NCBI GenBank assembly: GCA_052161645.1
Contig: CP197414.1
Strand: one strand, 5' to 3'
Source of the DNA: Laterigemmans sp052161645
Lineage (GTDB): Bacteria; Planctomycetota; Planctomycetia; Pirellulales; Pirellulaceae
Length of the DNA: 64,000 nucleotides
A model generated the notes under the pieces. It did no database searches, had not been told where the DNA came from, and worked only from the letters and a program-made list of their open reading frames with translations. Below, in pieces: positions 56,368 to 64,000 of this stretch. Numbering within the stretch: position 1 is the stretch's first letter; every line of letters begins with the position of its first letter. The translations under genes were made by a program, and so were the position numbers.

Positions 56368-57492
56368 TTACTCGGTGATGATGGTGCTTAGCGTGAGAGC
56401 AATCTCACGATAAATCTGTCTCAACTGGTTGCCGTTGACGGCATGGAAAAAACGTCCTCTGCCAATGGCGGCAATTTCTTGCATCCGATTTCTATCTGCG
56501 GTATTACCAAAGGTGATCGTGTGGATGACCACACCCTCACCGGCTAGTTGCCGGGCGATTCCGCGCGGTTCGGGGCCGCGGTTATGCAGGCCATCTGTCA
56601 TGACAATCATGGTCCGTTCCACAAATTCTGCGGAGCGTGAATTCTGCATGATTGTGCGACCATCCATCATGCCGGCTGAAATGCTGGTCAAGCCCCCGAC
56701 GGACATTCCCTGCACCGCTCCATCGATTTGGCTTAGATTCGTGGTAAGACCCACATCGCGACGTGAATTGGTTGAGTAGGAAGCCAAGCCCACTCTTTCT
56801 TCCACGGGGGTTTCCCGCAAGGTTTGCGTGAAAATATTAATGGCACTGGTAAGGTCGCGAAACTTGCGTCCCTGCATCGATCCACTGCGGTCAATCACCA
56901 ACACCACATCACGCTCGATGTAAGTTGCGATCGCGGACTGAACTGGTTCGAAGCTGCCGGAAGTTAGTAGATCACCCATGAAAAACGGGATCGCTCCAGA
57001 CGGTGACCCGGCTGTGCGGCGTCCGACAACTCGGACGCTGTTAATCGGTGTTTGGTTGATGCGAAAGACGAAAGTTCCCGACGCATCTTGCAGTGAGCGT
57101 CCGAACTCCAGGTCCCCATTCGCCAGCAGGAGCGGTTCATTATTCACCAGATTCTCTGCGGCAACGCGACGTGCCACTGCGATTGCTTCGCCGCGATCTT
57201 GCGACAGCGACAGTTGTTGGGCTGCAGCTTTCGCCGCGGCGTCCGTAGCGGTTCTTAATTCGGTGCGGGCCAGTTGCATCTGAGCCACGCCGATCATGAG
57301 CGCCGCAGCGGCGATAAAGCCCGCCATCAACATCACAATGAAGACCAGCATTGCGCCCTGCCGCCGGTTTGCACCTCGCCGAAGGCTTATATTCCAGCGC
57401 CTATTTATCGCGTGCCGCTGGAGTCCGCGGCCTTGATGCAGCGGGCCTTCGGGGAAAGGGCATCGTCCAAGGTGCATTGGTATCATAATCAT
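56368..57492 (-). CDS. TadG-like protein with vWA domain
   Basis: A 374-aa protein. After a basic leader, a transmembrane helix (AMLVFIVMLMAGFIAAAALMIG, about residues 47-68) and the Tad helper segment (TELRTATDAAAKAAAQQLS) follow as in TadG/Flp helper proteins. Residues about 190-365 are a von Willebrand factor A domain: VVLVIDRSGSM with the DxSxS MIDAS, GGLTSISAGMMDG with the MIDAS Thr/Ser, IVMTDGLHNRG, and IHTITFG. The vWA could bind metal and a partner on the outside of the inner membrane. The ATG at 57492 overlaps the upstream TGA by 4 bases, supporting this start and coupling to the upstream TadE gene. Confidence 0.87.
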   Translation of the reverse strand: MIMIPMHLGRCPFPEGPLHQGRGLQRHAINRRWNISLRRGANRRQGAMLVFIVMLMAGFIAAAALMIGVAQMQLARTELRTATDAAAKAAAQQLSLSQDRGEAIAVARRVAAENLVNNEPLLLANGDLEFGRSLQDASGTFVFRINQTPINSVRVVGRRTAGSPSGAIPFFMGDLLTSGSFEPVQSAIATYIERDVVLVIDRSGSMQGRKFRDLTSAINIFTQTLRETPVEERVGLASYSTNSRRDVGLTTNLSQIDGAVQGMSVGGLTSISAGMMDGRTIMQNSRSAEFVERTMIVMTDGLHNRGPEPRGIARQLAGEGVVIHTITFGNTADRNRMQEIAAIGRGRFFHAVNGNQLRQIYREIALTLSTIITE

Positions 57493-57959
57493 TCTTTCAT
57501 CATTACCGTTTCTACGGCCAAATCACGACTGCGAAGGAAACGACCAACTAACGGACTGTTGATCCCTGAGGGGGCTTCGACCCGTACGGAAACAAGGTCT
57601 CCTCTGACCAGGCTTGAGGGCGCCCCACGAGGAAAAGTGATTTGAAAGTTGCGCACTCGCCGCGCGTTGAGGATGTTGGCGGCGCGGCTCTGCACTTGGG
57701 CGTCTGTGGTCGTTGAAACAATGGATTGTCGCGAGGCCTCGTAGGCCGCTGTTTGTAACGACTGTTTCAGGAAGATCATGCTGGTCGCCTCGACCGCTCC
57801 GAAAACAAGCAGCACGATCATCGGCATGCAGATGGCGAACTCAACCGTTGCGGCTGCTCGCCGTCGAGCGATTCTTCTTCGCCGCGGTCGATGATTCAGT
57901 TGTGATATTGCTGGCATTCCGCACCGAGGTTCAAGACGAGGACTGTTGTTGATCTTCAT
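57489..57959 (-). CDS. TadE-family pseudopilin-like protein
   Basis: A 156-aa protein from the ATG at 57959 (the frame is open to 58016). A very basic segment (RPRRRRIARRR) precedes the TadE helix AAATVEFAICMPMIVLLVFG. The soluble part contains YEASRQSIVST and a final strand VRVEAPSGINSP. This is a second TadE-like pseudopilin in the same operon. The start is uncertain because none of the candidates has a clear Shine-Dalgarno and the start overlaps the upstream gene by 29 bases; the 4-bp stop/start overlap with the TadG-like gene is certain. Confidence 0.82.
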   Translation of the reverse strand: MKINNSPRLEPRCGMPAISQLNHRPRRRRIARRRAAATVEFAICMPMIVLLVFGAVEATSMIFLKQSLQTAAYEASRQSIVSTTTDAQVQSRAANILNARRVRNFQITFPRGAPSSLVRGDLVSVRVEAPSGINSPLVGRFLRSRDLAVETVMMKE

Positions 57960-58368
57960 GCGGTTTTCGCGAGACCAATCGGTTGAAATCAGTTGCGATT
58001 GCAGACCAATAATCATTACTGCGGAAACTCAACGGGGCAACTTGTTTTCCGCCCGCCGCATCCGACAGGGCTTTGCGTAATCGCCCAATGGGGCCAGCGA
58101 AACGGTGGGTTGTGCGGTTGATATCCCACATGAACGCTGGTAACAGGATTGTTGACATCACAATCACTGGAATGTAGCGATGGAAGCCCTCTTCCGCGAT
58201 GATTGCCCAACCCATGTCTGGCATTTCGAACAGTCGCAGCCAAAGGGTCAGGCCGATGCCGTTTGCTAACAACAGCAATAACCATTGACCACAGAGCTTG
58301 CGAAACAGCCCTCCTTGCACTTCGTCGTCGGTGAGAATTTGCTGGCGTCTATGTTTGCTGAAAGTCAT
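57931..58368 (-). CDS. Small two-helix membrane protein with HAMP-like segment
   Basis: A 145-aa protein with two membrane helices (QWLLLLLANGIGLTLWLRLF and YIPVIVMSTILLPAFMW) separated by a short loop. The second is followed by PIGRLRKALSDAAGG and WSAIATDFNRLV, which resemble a HAMP linker in position and spacing. There is no kinase, methyl-accepting or cyclase domain after it, so it may be a signalling adaptor or a degenerate receptor. It sits 42 bases after the FHA-EAL gene and overlaps the following TadE gene. I do not recognise a specific family. Confidence 0.75.
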   Translation of the reverse strand: MTFSKHRRQQILTDDEVQGGLFRKLCGQWLLLLLANGIGLTLWLRLFEMPDMGWAIIAEEGFHRYIPVIVMSTILLPAFMWDINRTTHRFAGPIGRLRKALSDAAGGKQVAPLSFRSNDYWSAIATDFNRLVSRKPHEDQQQSSS

Positions 58369-58410
58369 TGCCTAGGCTTCCTTGTGATTGCGAGAACTGG
58401 GGGCATTGGA

Positions 58411-59604
58411 TCATAAACTCGCTGGTGCGGGGCGACCGAAATAAAACCCTTGAGCAAGATCAAAACCTAGCTGATGACAGGCTTGTGCTTCCGCTTCAGT
58501 CTCGATGCCTTCCGCTAAAGCGACGATATCGAGATCACGAACCATGCGAACTAGTGTTTCAATCATCTTCACCCGGTGGGCGTCGGCTTTGTCAATTTGT
58601 CGAATCAAAGAAATGTCGAATTTGACGTAGTCAGGTCGTGCCTCAATCAGCTCCGCCAAGCGGGCTTGCCCGGCGCCGAAATCGTCATACGCCAATTCGA
58701 TATCCAAATCTTTGAGGCGGGAGCAAAGCTCCTGCATCATGCTGGGGTTAGTAACCGCGGCTTCATGAATTTCCAGCACCATTTGCTGTGGACCAGCCAG
58801 TTCTCGTAGTTTTGCTAGTGATGAAACGAGTCCGGGGCCAACCATTTCTTTGGGATGTGTGTTGATGAACAGTCGGCAGCCGTGACCGATCTCACGGCCC
58901 ACGCGGATGCCTTCCCAACGTAGCAACCTGCTAAGCTCCACTTCGAGACTGAGTTGCTCTGCTGCCTGGAACATTGCTCCCACACTTTCCAAACCAAAAA
59001 CTCGCCCACGCCCAAGCACTTCGTAACCGATTTGCTCATGGGTTGAGAGCTTTACCAAAGGTTGAAAGTGGGGCACCACAAGCCTCTGGCTCATCAAACG
59101 ATCGAATTGGACCAGTGCCAAGGCTTGGTCACAGACGTTTTCTTCAATGGTGCCGTTGTATTCAGAATTTGGTGATTGCCGTCGTACTCGAATTGGCGCC
59201 TCGGCAAAGTGGATCAAGTCTTCCTCGACGACACGGATAGCCTGCTCGTGTAGTTTTTCCCCGTTTACGTATGTGCCGTTGGTGCTACCCAAATCTTTCA
59301 GAACCAACTCACCCTCGATGACTTCGAGGCTGGCATGGGTGCCGCTGACGGTCCGGTACTGAAGCGACAGTGAGACCCCCGCACGTCGCCCGATTAGGAA
59401 TGGCTCCTCGTCGATCGGGATGTGCCGAATGTCCTCGCCTGGACGCGTGGCTCCCGAGAGAAACCATACGTCACCCTTGACCGCAATGTAGCGGTCGGGG
59501 GTTGCCGGCGGTATGAGGTGGACTTCTGGGAGCATTGCTGGAAAGCTGTGGTGGAATGTTCGGTCCGGCCAATGAACCACCCGTGTTGGCCCGTCCTCAA
59601 GCAT
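58411..59604 (-). CDS. FHA-EAL protein, putative c-di-GMP phosphodiesterase
   Basis: A 397-aa cytoplasmic protein. Residues about 65-140 form an FHA domain (GRRAGVSLS, RTVSGTHASLEV, DLGSTNGTYVNG), which binds phosphothreonine peptides. Residues about 165-395 are an EAL domain. The signature EAL reads EVL at Glu195-Val-Leu. Other catalytic residues are kept: Asn248, Glu278, the DD pair at 307-308 (YDDFGAG), Lys328, Glu365, and the closing QGFYFGRP. The domain is therefore likely to hydrolyse or at least bind c-di-GMP. It is the first gene of the operon with the HAMP-like protein and the TadE/TadG/TadE set. It is divergent from the AAA ATPase/kinase operon, whose kinase could create its phosphopeptide ligand (inference). 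Confidence 0.88.
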   Translation of the reverse strand: MLEDGPTRVVHWPDRTFHHSFPAMLPEVHLIPPATPDRYIAVKGDVWFLSGATRPGEDIRHIPIDEEPFLIGRRAGVSLSLQYRTVSGTHASLEVIEGELVLKDLGSTNGTYVNGEKLHEQAIRVVEEDLIHFAEAPIRVRRQSPNSEYNGTIEENVCDQALALVQFDRLMSQRLVVPHFQPLVKLSTHEQIGYEVLGRGRVFGLESVGAMFQAAEQLSLEVELSRLLRWEGIRVGREIGHGCRLFINTHPKEMVGPGLVSSLAKLRELAGPQQMVLEIHEAAVTNPSMMQELCSRLKDLDIELAYDDFGAGQARLAELIEARPDYVKFDISLIRQIDKADAHRVKMIETLVRMVRDLDIVALAEGIETEAEAQACHQLGFDLAQGFYFGRPAPASL

Positions 59605-60086
59605 TAGCGCTGGAATACGGCACTACATAGATGGCCAAAAAATTCTAGGACGCAAAAGCAAGCGGTGGCGACAGAGAATCGGAAACTTTTATGAAACTTA
59701 CTGAAACAGCGGTGATTTTGCAGTAGCGCATGCTGCGTCACCGGGCTGTTTGAGCAGGCGGGGATAATGCAGCGGTTGAGTAGTCGCGTTCCGCGCACAC
59801 TTTAGTTTTGCGCGAATAAACTCGGCGCGATGGTATGCGGGTCGGCGGGCTGGTTACGACAGGCAGATGAATTGGCCACATGAAGCTGCATCGCACTCAT
59901 TCTGCGGTGGGGTGCGATTTTGCGGAATAATCTGATTATCTGCCCTTGCCACTACGATTTCCGCGATGCGATTCGCTTTTTGTCTCGTCTGCATGAGAGC
60001 GAGCTATGTTTTGAGGTCCGTTGAGCAGAGAGCGACGGTCGCATCGATAAGTTGTCAAGATTTATACGTAGATTCGCAGAAACACC
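59605..60086. other. Divergent intergenic region between the FHA-EAL and AAA ATPase operons
   Basis: About 480 bases expected to hold both promoters. I see no confident -35/-10 pair, RNA gene or repeat. A TTGTCT near 59981 with a TATGTT box 19 bases later is only a weak match. Confidence 0.45.
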
Positions 60087-61412
60087 ATGTCATTTGCCCT
60101 GGAAACACGCACGGTCGAGTCAAGCTATCTGAATGGCTTATTGTCCGATGATACGTTTTGGCCGATTGAACCGCAGTCTCTCAGCGAGACCGGGTTAAGT
60201 GAGACCTTTGTCGAACAGCTGGTGGTAAAAACGATATCAAGCGTGGGAACTTTGCATGGCCGGGCCATTTCAGAACGGACTGGGTTGCCTTTCCGCGTAT
60301 TGGAGTCGTTGCTTGAATCGCTGCGAACTCGCAAGTTGATTACGCACGTCAGGCCAGCTCCATTCAATGACTACTACTATTCCTTAACCGACAGCGGCCA
60401 GCAGCGGGCTCAATTGTTCGCTCAACAATGCTCGTATGTGGGCCCTGCCCCGGTAACGCTGAACGACTACGTATTGAGTGTGGAGGCCCAGGCTGCCGGG
60501 TTGGAGCCGATCGACCGCGACCAATTGGCGAGCTCTCTGCGGAGTATTTCCTATCAGGCTGAATTGTTGGACCAATTGGGGCCGGCGATTAACAGCAACG
60601 CGGGAATGTTTCTGTTTGGCCCTCCGGGCAATGGCAAGACAACGATTGCTCGCTGCCTGACCGCCTGCTTGGGACAGGAAATTTGGATTCCACACGCGAT
60701 CCTCGACGACGGCAACTTGATCAAACTGCAAGATGATGCTTTTCACCACGCCGCTCCCGTGCCGGCTGATAGCGATGAGTTTCTCAGTACGCAAGAGTTT
60801 GATCGACGCTGGTTACGGATCCGTCGCCCCACCGTGATCGTTGGGGGTGAGTTGGTGATGGATAATCTTGAGGTTCGTCATGACATGCGCAGCAACGTGT
60901 GTGAGGCACCGTTGCAGATGAAAAGTAATTGCGGTTGTCTGTTAATTGACGACTTTGGACGTCAGCGAATTGAACCGGCTGAGTTGTTGAATCGTTGGAT
61001 TGTTCCTTTGGAGAATCGTTGCGACTTTTTAACCTTGCCCACTGGCAAGAAAATTCAGGTTCCCTTCGAGCAGATGATTATCTTTTCGACAAACCTCGAT
61101 CCCGATTCGCTGGTCGATGAAGCCTTTCTGCGGCGTGTTCCTTATAAGATATTTGTCGATGACCCGAGCGAGGCTGAGTTTGTTCAGTTGGTAAACAGCG
61201 TGGCTGAGTCGATGGGCTTTGCACCTGAGGAAGAGGCGGCGAATTATTTATTGAGTAAGTACCGCAACGCAAACCGAGCGCTGCGACGTTGTCACCCTAG
61301 AGATTTATTGAAGCAAGTCAAAAACGCCTGCGCGTATCGTAAGGTGCGGCCTCAGTTGCGGGCTGAGTTATTGGATCAAGCTTGGCGTAGTTACTTTAGT
61401 GAGTTGTCATGA
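60087..61412 (+). CDS. AAA-family ATPase with N-terminal winged-helix-like region
   Basis: A 441-aa protein. Residues about 40-115 look like a winged helix (VGTLHGRAISERTGLPFRV, LRTRKLITHV). The ATPase core has Walker A GPPGNGKTT at 178-186, Walker B CLLIDDFG at 284-291, a sensor STN at 334-336 and an FLRRVPYK segment near 347 that may hold the arginine finger. The C-terminal lid contains LRRCHPRDLLKQV. It is probably a hexameric AAA protein that remodels or loads a partner, but the substrate cannot be named. Its stop overlaps the start of the kinase gene by 4 bases (ATGA), so the two are made together and may act as a unit. No clear Shine-Dalgarno precedes the ATG. Confidence 0.85.
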   Translation: MSFALETRTVESSYLNGLLSDDTFWPIEPQSLSETGLSETFVEQLVVKTISSVGTLHGRAISERTGLPFRVLESLLESLRTRKLITHVRPAPFNDYYYSLTDSGQQRAQLFAQQCSYVGPAPVTLNDYVLSVEAQAAGLEPIDRDQLASSLRSISYQAELLDQLGPAINSNAGMFLFGPPGNGKTTIARCLTACLGQEIWIPHAILDDGNLIKLQDDAFHHAAPVPADSDEFLSTQEFDRRWLRIRRPTVIVGGELVMDNLEVRHDMRSNVCEAPLQMKSNCGCLLIDDFGRQRIEPAELLNRWIVPLENRCDFLTLPTGKKIQVPFEQMIIFSTNLDPDSLVDEAFLRRVPYKIFVDDPSEAEFVQLVNSVAESMGFAPEEEAANYLLSKYRNANRALRRCHPRDLLKQVKNACAYRKVRPQLRAELLDQAWRSYFSELS

Positions 61413-64000
61413 GCACGATTACGCAGTCGAAAGTTTCCGCCGGTTACGAGCCGATTCCTGGATATGTCCTCAAGCGATTGTTGGGCAGCGGTGGTTTTGG
61501 CGAAGTTTGGCTGGCCTCCGCGCCTGGCGGTCTGGAAAAGGCGGTCAAGCTGGTCTTTGGGACCATGGAAGAGAAACGGGCCAACCGGGAGCTCAAGTCG
61601 TTGGAGCGAATCCGCGGAGTGAACCATCCCTTTTTGTTGACGCTTGAACGCTTTGAAGTCGTTGACAGCCAGTTGGTGATCGTCACCGAATTGGCGGATG
61701 GCTCTTTGGAAGAAATCTATCAACAGCATATTGAGCGGGGATCGTGTGGGATACCTCGCAAGTCGCTGCTCGTTTATATGAATGACGCCGCTGACGGCCT
61801 CGATTATTTGAGTGCCGCGTTTCGTTTGCAGCATCTGGACGTAAAACCAGCCAACTTGCTGTTGGTCGGTGGGCACGTGAAAGTGGCCGACTTTGGATTG
61901 TTGAAAGACTTGCGCGAAGTGGAACATTCCGTGGTCGGTGGATTAACTCCCATTTATGCGGCCCCCGAAGTGTTTGACGGGCGTCCCAGCGCGACTAGTG
62001 ATCAATATAGTTTAGCGATAATGTATCAGGAGTTATTGACCGGGGTGCGGCCGTTTAGCGGTCGGACCATCGCTCAATTGGCTACTCAGCACGTACACAG
62101 CTCACCGAACCTCGAGCCGCTGCCGCCGACCGATCGGCCAGTGGTGGCGCGAGCTTTAGAAAAGAACGCTGAACGTCGGTTCGGAAGTTGTATGGAGTTT
62201 GTAGAGGCTTTACGACAAGCTTCTGGCGGAAATGCGACGTCGGTGAGGGTCTTTGGCCGCCCAGCTGAGACTAGCCCCAGCGTCTCTACAAGTGTTTCGG
62301 GCACTATTTTGACCAGCGGTGAAGTTCAAGATTTGGGTGACTTATCCGCTGACATTAGCCAATTCTCTAGCCGAGCTGTAGGACATGCTCTGGTTGTCGG
62401 TTTGGGTGGGATAGGTGCCGAGTGCCTGCAATATTTGAGAGCCAAAGCTGGCGGGGCTGAGGAAGATCAGTCACCAGCTTTACACACGGTGTTAATCGAC
62501 ACTGACGTGGAGACGGTGGGGGTTGCCCAGCTCGCTGAGACCAACGGCCGTTTGGTTTCCAATCTGGCCATTCATACGCCCCTAAAGTCATCCCATGAAT
62601 ATCGTCAAGCTGGCACGAATCGACTAGCGACGATCAGCCGGCGTTGGGTCTACAATGTCCCTCGCACCGGGGCCACGGAAGGTTTGCGTCCGCTGGGGCG
62701 ATTGGCCATGGTGGATCACGGACGCATGATCGCTGATCGTTTGGCGAACGTAGTCGGCAAGGTGCTCGAGTCATGTGGGCAGCAGGTTCCGCATATCTAT
62801 TTGGTTACTTCATTGGATGGAGGAACTGGCGGCGGGATGGTGTGGGACGTTGCCTATTTGCTCCGGCACCTGCTGGATCAGGCTGGTTTAGCCGAGGCGG
62901 AGTTGATTCCCGTGTTGGCTGCGCCACCGCTGCGAGGCTCTGGCAAACAGCAGTTACTGACCGCGGATACCTATGCCGCTTTGGCTGAGCTGCAGCATTA
63001 TCTCAAACCTGGTAATTGCTATCCCGGAGACGCTGGGGCGGGCTGGCCGAGCGTACCCGCCGCGCGTTCTCCCTTGGTGGACGCCTACGTTGTGGCTCGA
63101 GCCGATGGCGAGCAGGGACGTGGCCAGCTGGTCGAGTCGATCGGCAACTACATTTGGGCTGACAGCACGCAGGCGGGATCTGTTTTGGCCGTCGCGAGGA
63201 AACAATCCTCCTCAGAACCGGGATCGGTTGACTTATTGGAACCAGCCGTTCGCTCTTTTGGAATTTGTCCGTTAGACAGTTCGTTGCGAGCCGAACAAAA
63301 GAAACTACTGCGAAGCTTGGCTTGGACGGTGGTCAGGCAGTGGAGCGGAAAACCGGGCGAGTCAAAGCAGCAGATCGATCAGGTTACTGAAGAACTGGTG
63401 CGGGAAGCGAAGTTGGATCTGCCCGTACTGCAACAGGCCGCTTGGGGACCACTGAGCGCCTTGGAAGCTGAACGCGCGCAATTATTGTTAGAGTTGGTAA
63501 GCAAGGCCGACCCTCAAGTGTTTGGTTCCAAGAAAGCGTGGGGTAAGTCACAGGCGACAGGCAACCTCGATTGCCTGCTGGAACAAACCAACTTTCGCTG
63601 GTCCGAGAGTGAGGAAGATGTTGCCCGCAACGTGCAAGCAATGTTGGTCAACGTCAGGCAAGCATTGGCGGGATTGCTGCGAAGTGGTGAAGTTGATTTG
63701 GAAGCCACAGTCGATATCCTTAAACAACTGAGTGAGACGGTTATTTCGGCAGCCCAGCGATATCAATTGTCGGCGCCCAGGCGGCAGCAAGAGGCGCAGG
63801 AAGTTCACGCTGCCCTGCTTGCCAATGCGGGGGTGCATTCTCAAAAAGAGATGTTGGGAAGTGTCGCCGAACCAGGCCCGGTTATTCGCTACCTCGAACT
63901 GCGTTTACAAGCTGCCGTGGATCAAAAACTGGCGATTCGTTTGAGCCAGATCCCGCCTGCGATTGAGGCCTTGATCGTAGCGGTAAAACTCCGCCGGCAA
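61409..64000 (+). CDS. Ser/Thr protein kinase fused to a tubulin/FtsZ-like domain (3' end beyond the window)
   Basis: The frame is open for 864 codons to the end of the window. Residues about 15-270 are a complete Hanks-type kinase: glycine loop LLGSGGFGEVW (25-34), the Lys of AVKLV (Lys47), HLDVKPANLL (catalytic Asp144), ADFGLLKD (Asp161) and the APE-like YAAPEVF. After a Ser/Thr-rich linker, residues about 330 onward resemble tubulin-like PF13809: a Rossmann-type VVGLGGIGAECL, IDTDVETV, and SLDGGTGGGM at 469-477, equivalent to the FtsZ/tubulin GGGTGSG GTP-binding loop. The later part is helical. It is probably a signalling kinase coupled to a GTP-dependent polymer or switch; this is inferred. 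There is no membrane segment before the window ends. The start is set by the ATGA overlap with the AAA gene. Confidence 0.88.
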   Translation, partial: MSTITQSKVSAGYEPIPGYVLKRLLGSGGFGEVWLASAPGGLEKAVKLVFGTMEEKRANRELKSLERIRGVNHPFLLTLERFEVVDSQLVIVTELADGSLEEIYQQHIERGSCGIPRKSLLVYMNDAADGLDYLSAAFRLQHLDVKPANLLLVGGHVKVADFGLLKDLREVEHSVVGGLTPIYAAPEVFDGRPSATSDQYSLAIMYQELLTGVRPFSGRTIAQLATQHVHSSPNLEPLPPTDRPVVARALEKNAERRFGSCMEFVEALRQASGGNATSVRVFGRPAETSPSVSTSVSGTILTSGEVQDLGDLSADISQFSSRAVGHALVVGLGGIGAECLQYLRAKAGGAEEDQSPALHTVLIDTDVETVGVAQLAETNGRLVSNLAIHTPLKSSHEYRQAGTNRLATISRRWVYNVPRTGATEGLRPLGRLAMVDHGRMIADRLANVVGKVLESCGQQVPHIYLVTSLDGGTGGGMVWDVAYLLRHLLDQAGLAEAELIPVLAAPPLRGSGKQQLLTADTYAALAELQHYLKPGNCYPGDAGAGWPSVPAARSPLVDAYVVARADGEQGRGQLVESIGNYIWADSTQAGSVLAVARKQSSSEPGSVDLLEPAVRSFGICPLDSSLRAEQKKLLRSLAWTVVRQWSGKPGESKQQIDQVTEELVREAKLDLPVLQQAAWGPLSALEAERAQLLLELVSKADPQVFGSKKAWGKSQATGNLDCLLEQTNFRWSESEEDVARNVQAMLVNVRQALAGLLRSGEVDLEATVDILKQLSETVISAAQRYQLSAPRRQQEAQEVHAALLANAGVHSQKEMLGSVAEPGPVIRYLELRLQAAVDQKLAIRLSQIPPAIEALIVAVKLRRQ

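Noticed and set aside
59966..60151. 61-codon open frame before the AAA ATPase gene
   Set aside because: It overlaps the AAA start in another frame and has no ribosome-binding site or recognisable product.

Overview
The window looks like a chromosomal segment of a planctomycete, probably near the Pirellulaceae. This rests on gene families typical of that group: a DUF1553/DUF1501 pair, a BBP7-like outer-membrane protein, a DUF1559 pseudopilin with a small lipoprotein beside it, a PVC-type membrane-bound dehydrogenase with cytochrome c, and several very large secreted proteins. Four of these start with an L-E-x-R-x-L-L-like N-terminal signal, and three of the four end in dockerin repeats. The assignment is inferred from family content; no rRNA is present.

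Layout. 1-4 kb: end of a DUF1553 gene, a DUF1501 gene, and a convergent uncharacterised membrane protein. 4.4-11.5 kb: a cysteine-rich BBP7-like beta-barrel protein with a strong terminator, then a 1679-aa secreted multidomain protein with a metzincin zinc motif and dockerins, with a candidate sigma70 promoter and its own terminator. 11.7-15.3 kb: hisE-hisG (minus strand), then DUF1559 pseudopilin, lipoprotein and HAD phosphatase (plus strand). 15.3-37.1 kb: a three-gene minus-strand operon made of a CAP-dockerin protein, a 6512-aa RHS protein ending in a DUF2235/Tle1-like lipase domain, and a small putative lipoprotein. The genes are joined by 14-bp and 4-bp overlaps. 37.5-41.2 kb: the dehydrogenase/HEAT/cytochrome c protein. 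41.5-55.0 kb: a roughly 4500-codon surface protein gene, broken by one frameshift and one in-frame TAG. 55.5-55.85 kb: a tRNA(CAU) interrupted in its anticodon loop by a 248-nt group I intron. 55.96-59.6 kb: a five-gene minus-strand operon (FHA-EAL protein, HAMP-like membrane protein, TadE, TadG-vWA, TadE). 60.1-64 kb: a divergent operon with an AAA ATPase and a Ser/Thr kinase fused to a tubulin/FtsZ-like domain; the last gene runs off the window.

How the genes may work together. The RHS operon reads as a polymorphic-toxin locus: a long extracellular stalk of about 28 Ig-like repeats and a split vWA domain, an RHS/YD shell, a C-terminal phospholipase-like warhead, and a translationally coupled lipoprotein that is a natural immunity candidate. 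The block at 56-64 kb combines a phosphothreonine reader (FHA), a c-di-GMP phosphodiesterase domain, Tad-type pseudopilins, a kinase, an AAA ATPase and a tubulin-like GTPase, which suggests phospho- and c-di-GMP-controlled surface or cytoskeletal functions. These functional links are inferences.

The most notable items are the RHS-Tle1 toxin with its coupled lipoprotein, the tRNA group I intron at an unusual position (33/34), the kinase-tubulin fusion, and the doubly interrupted giant adhesin.
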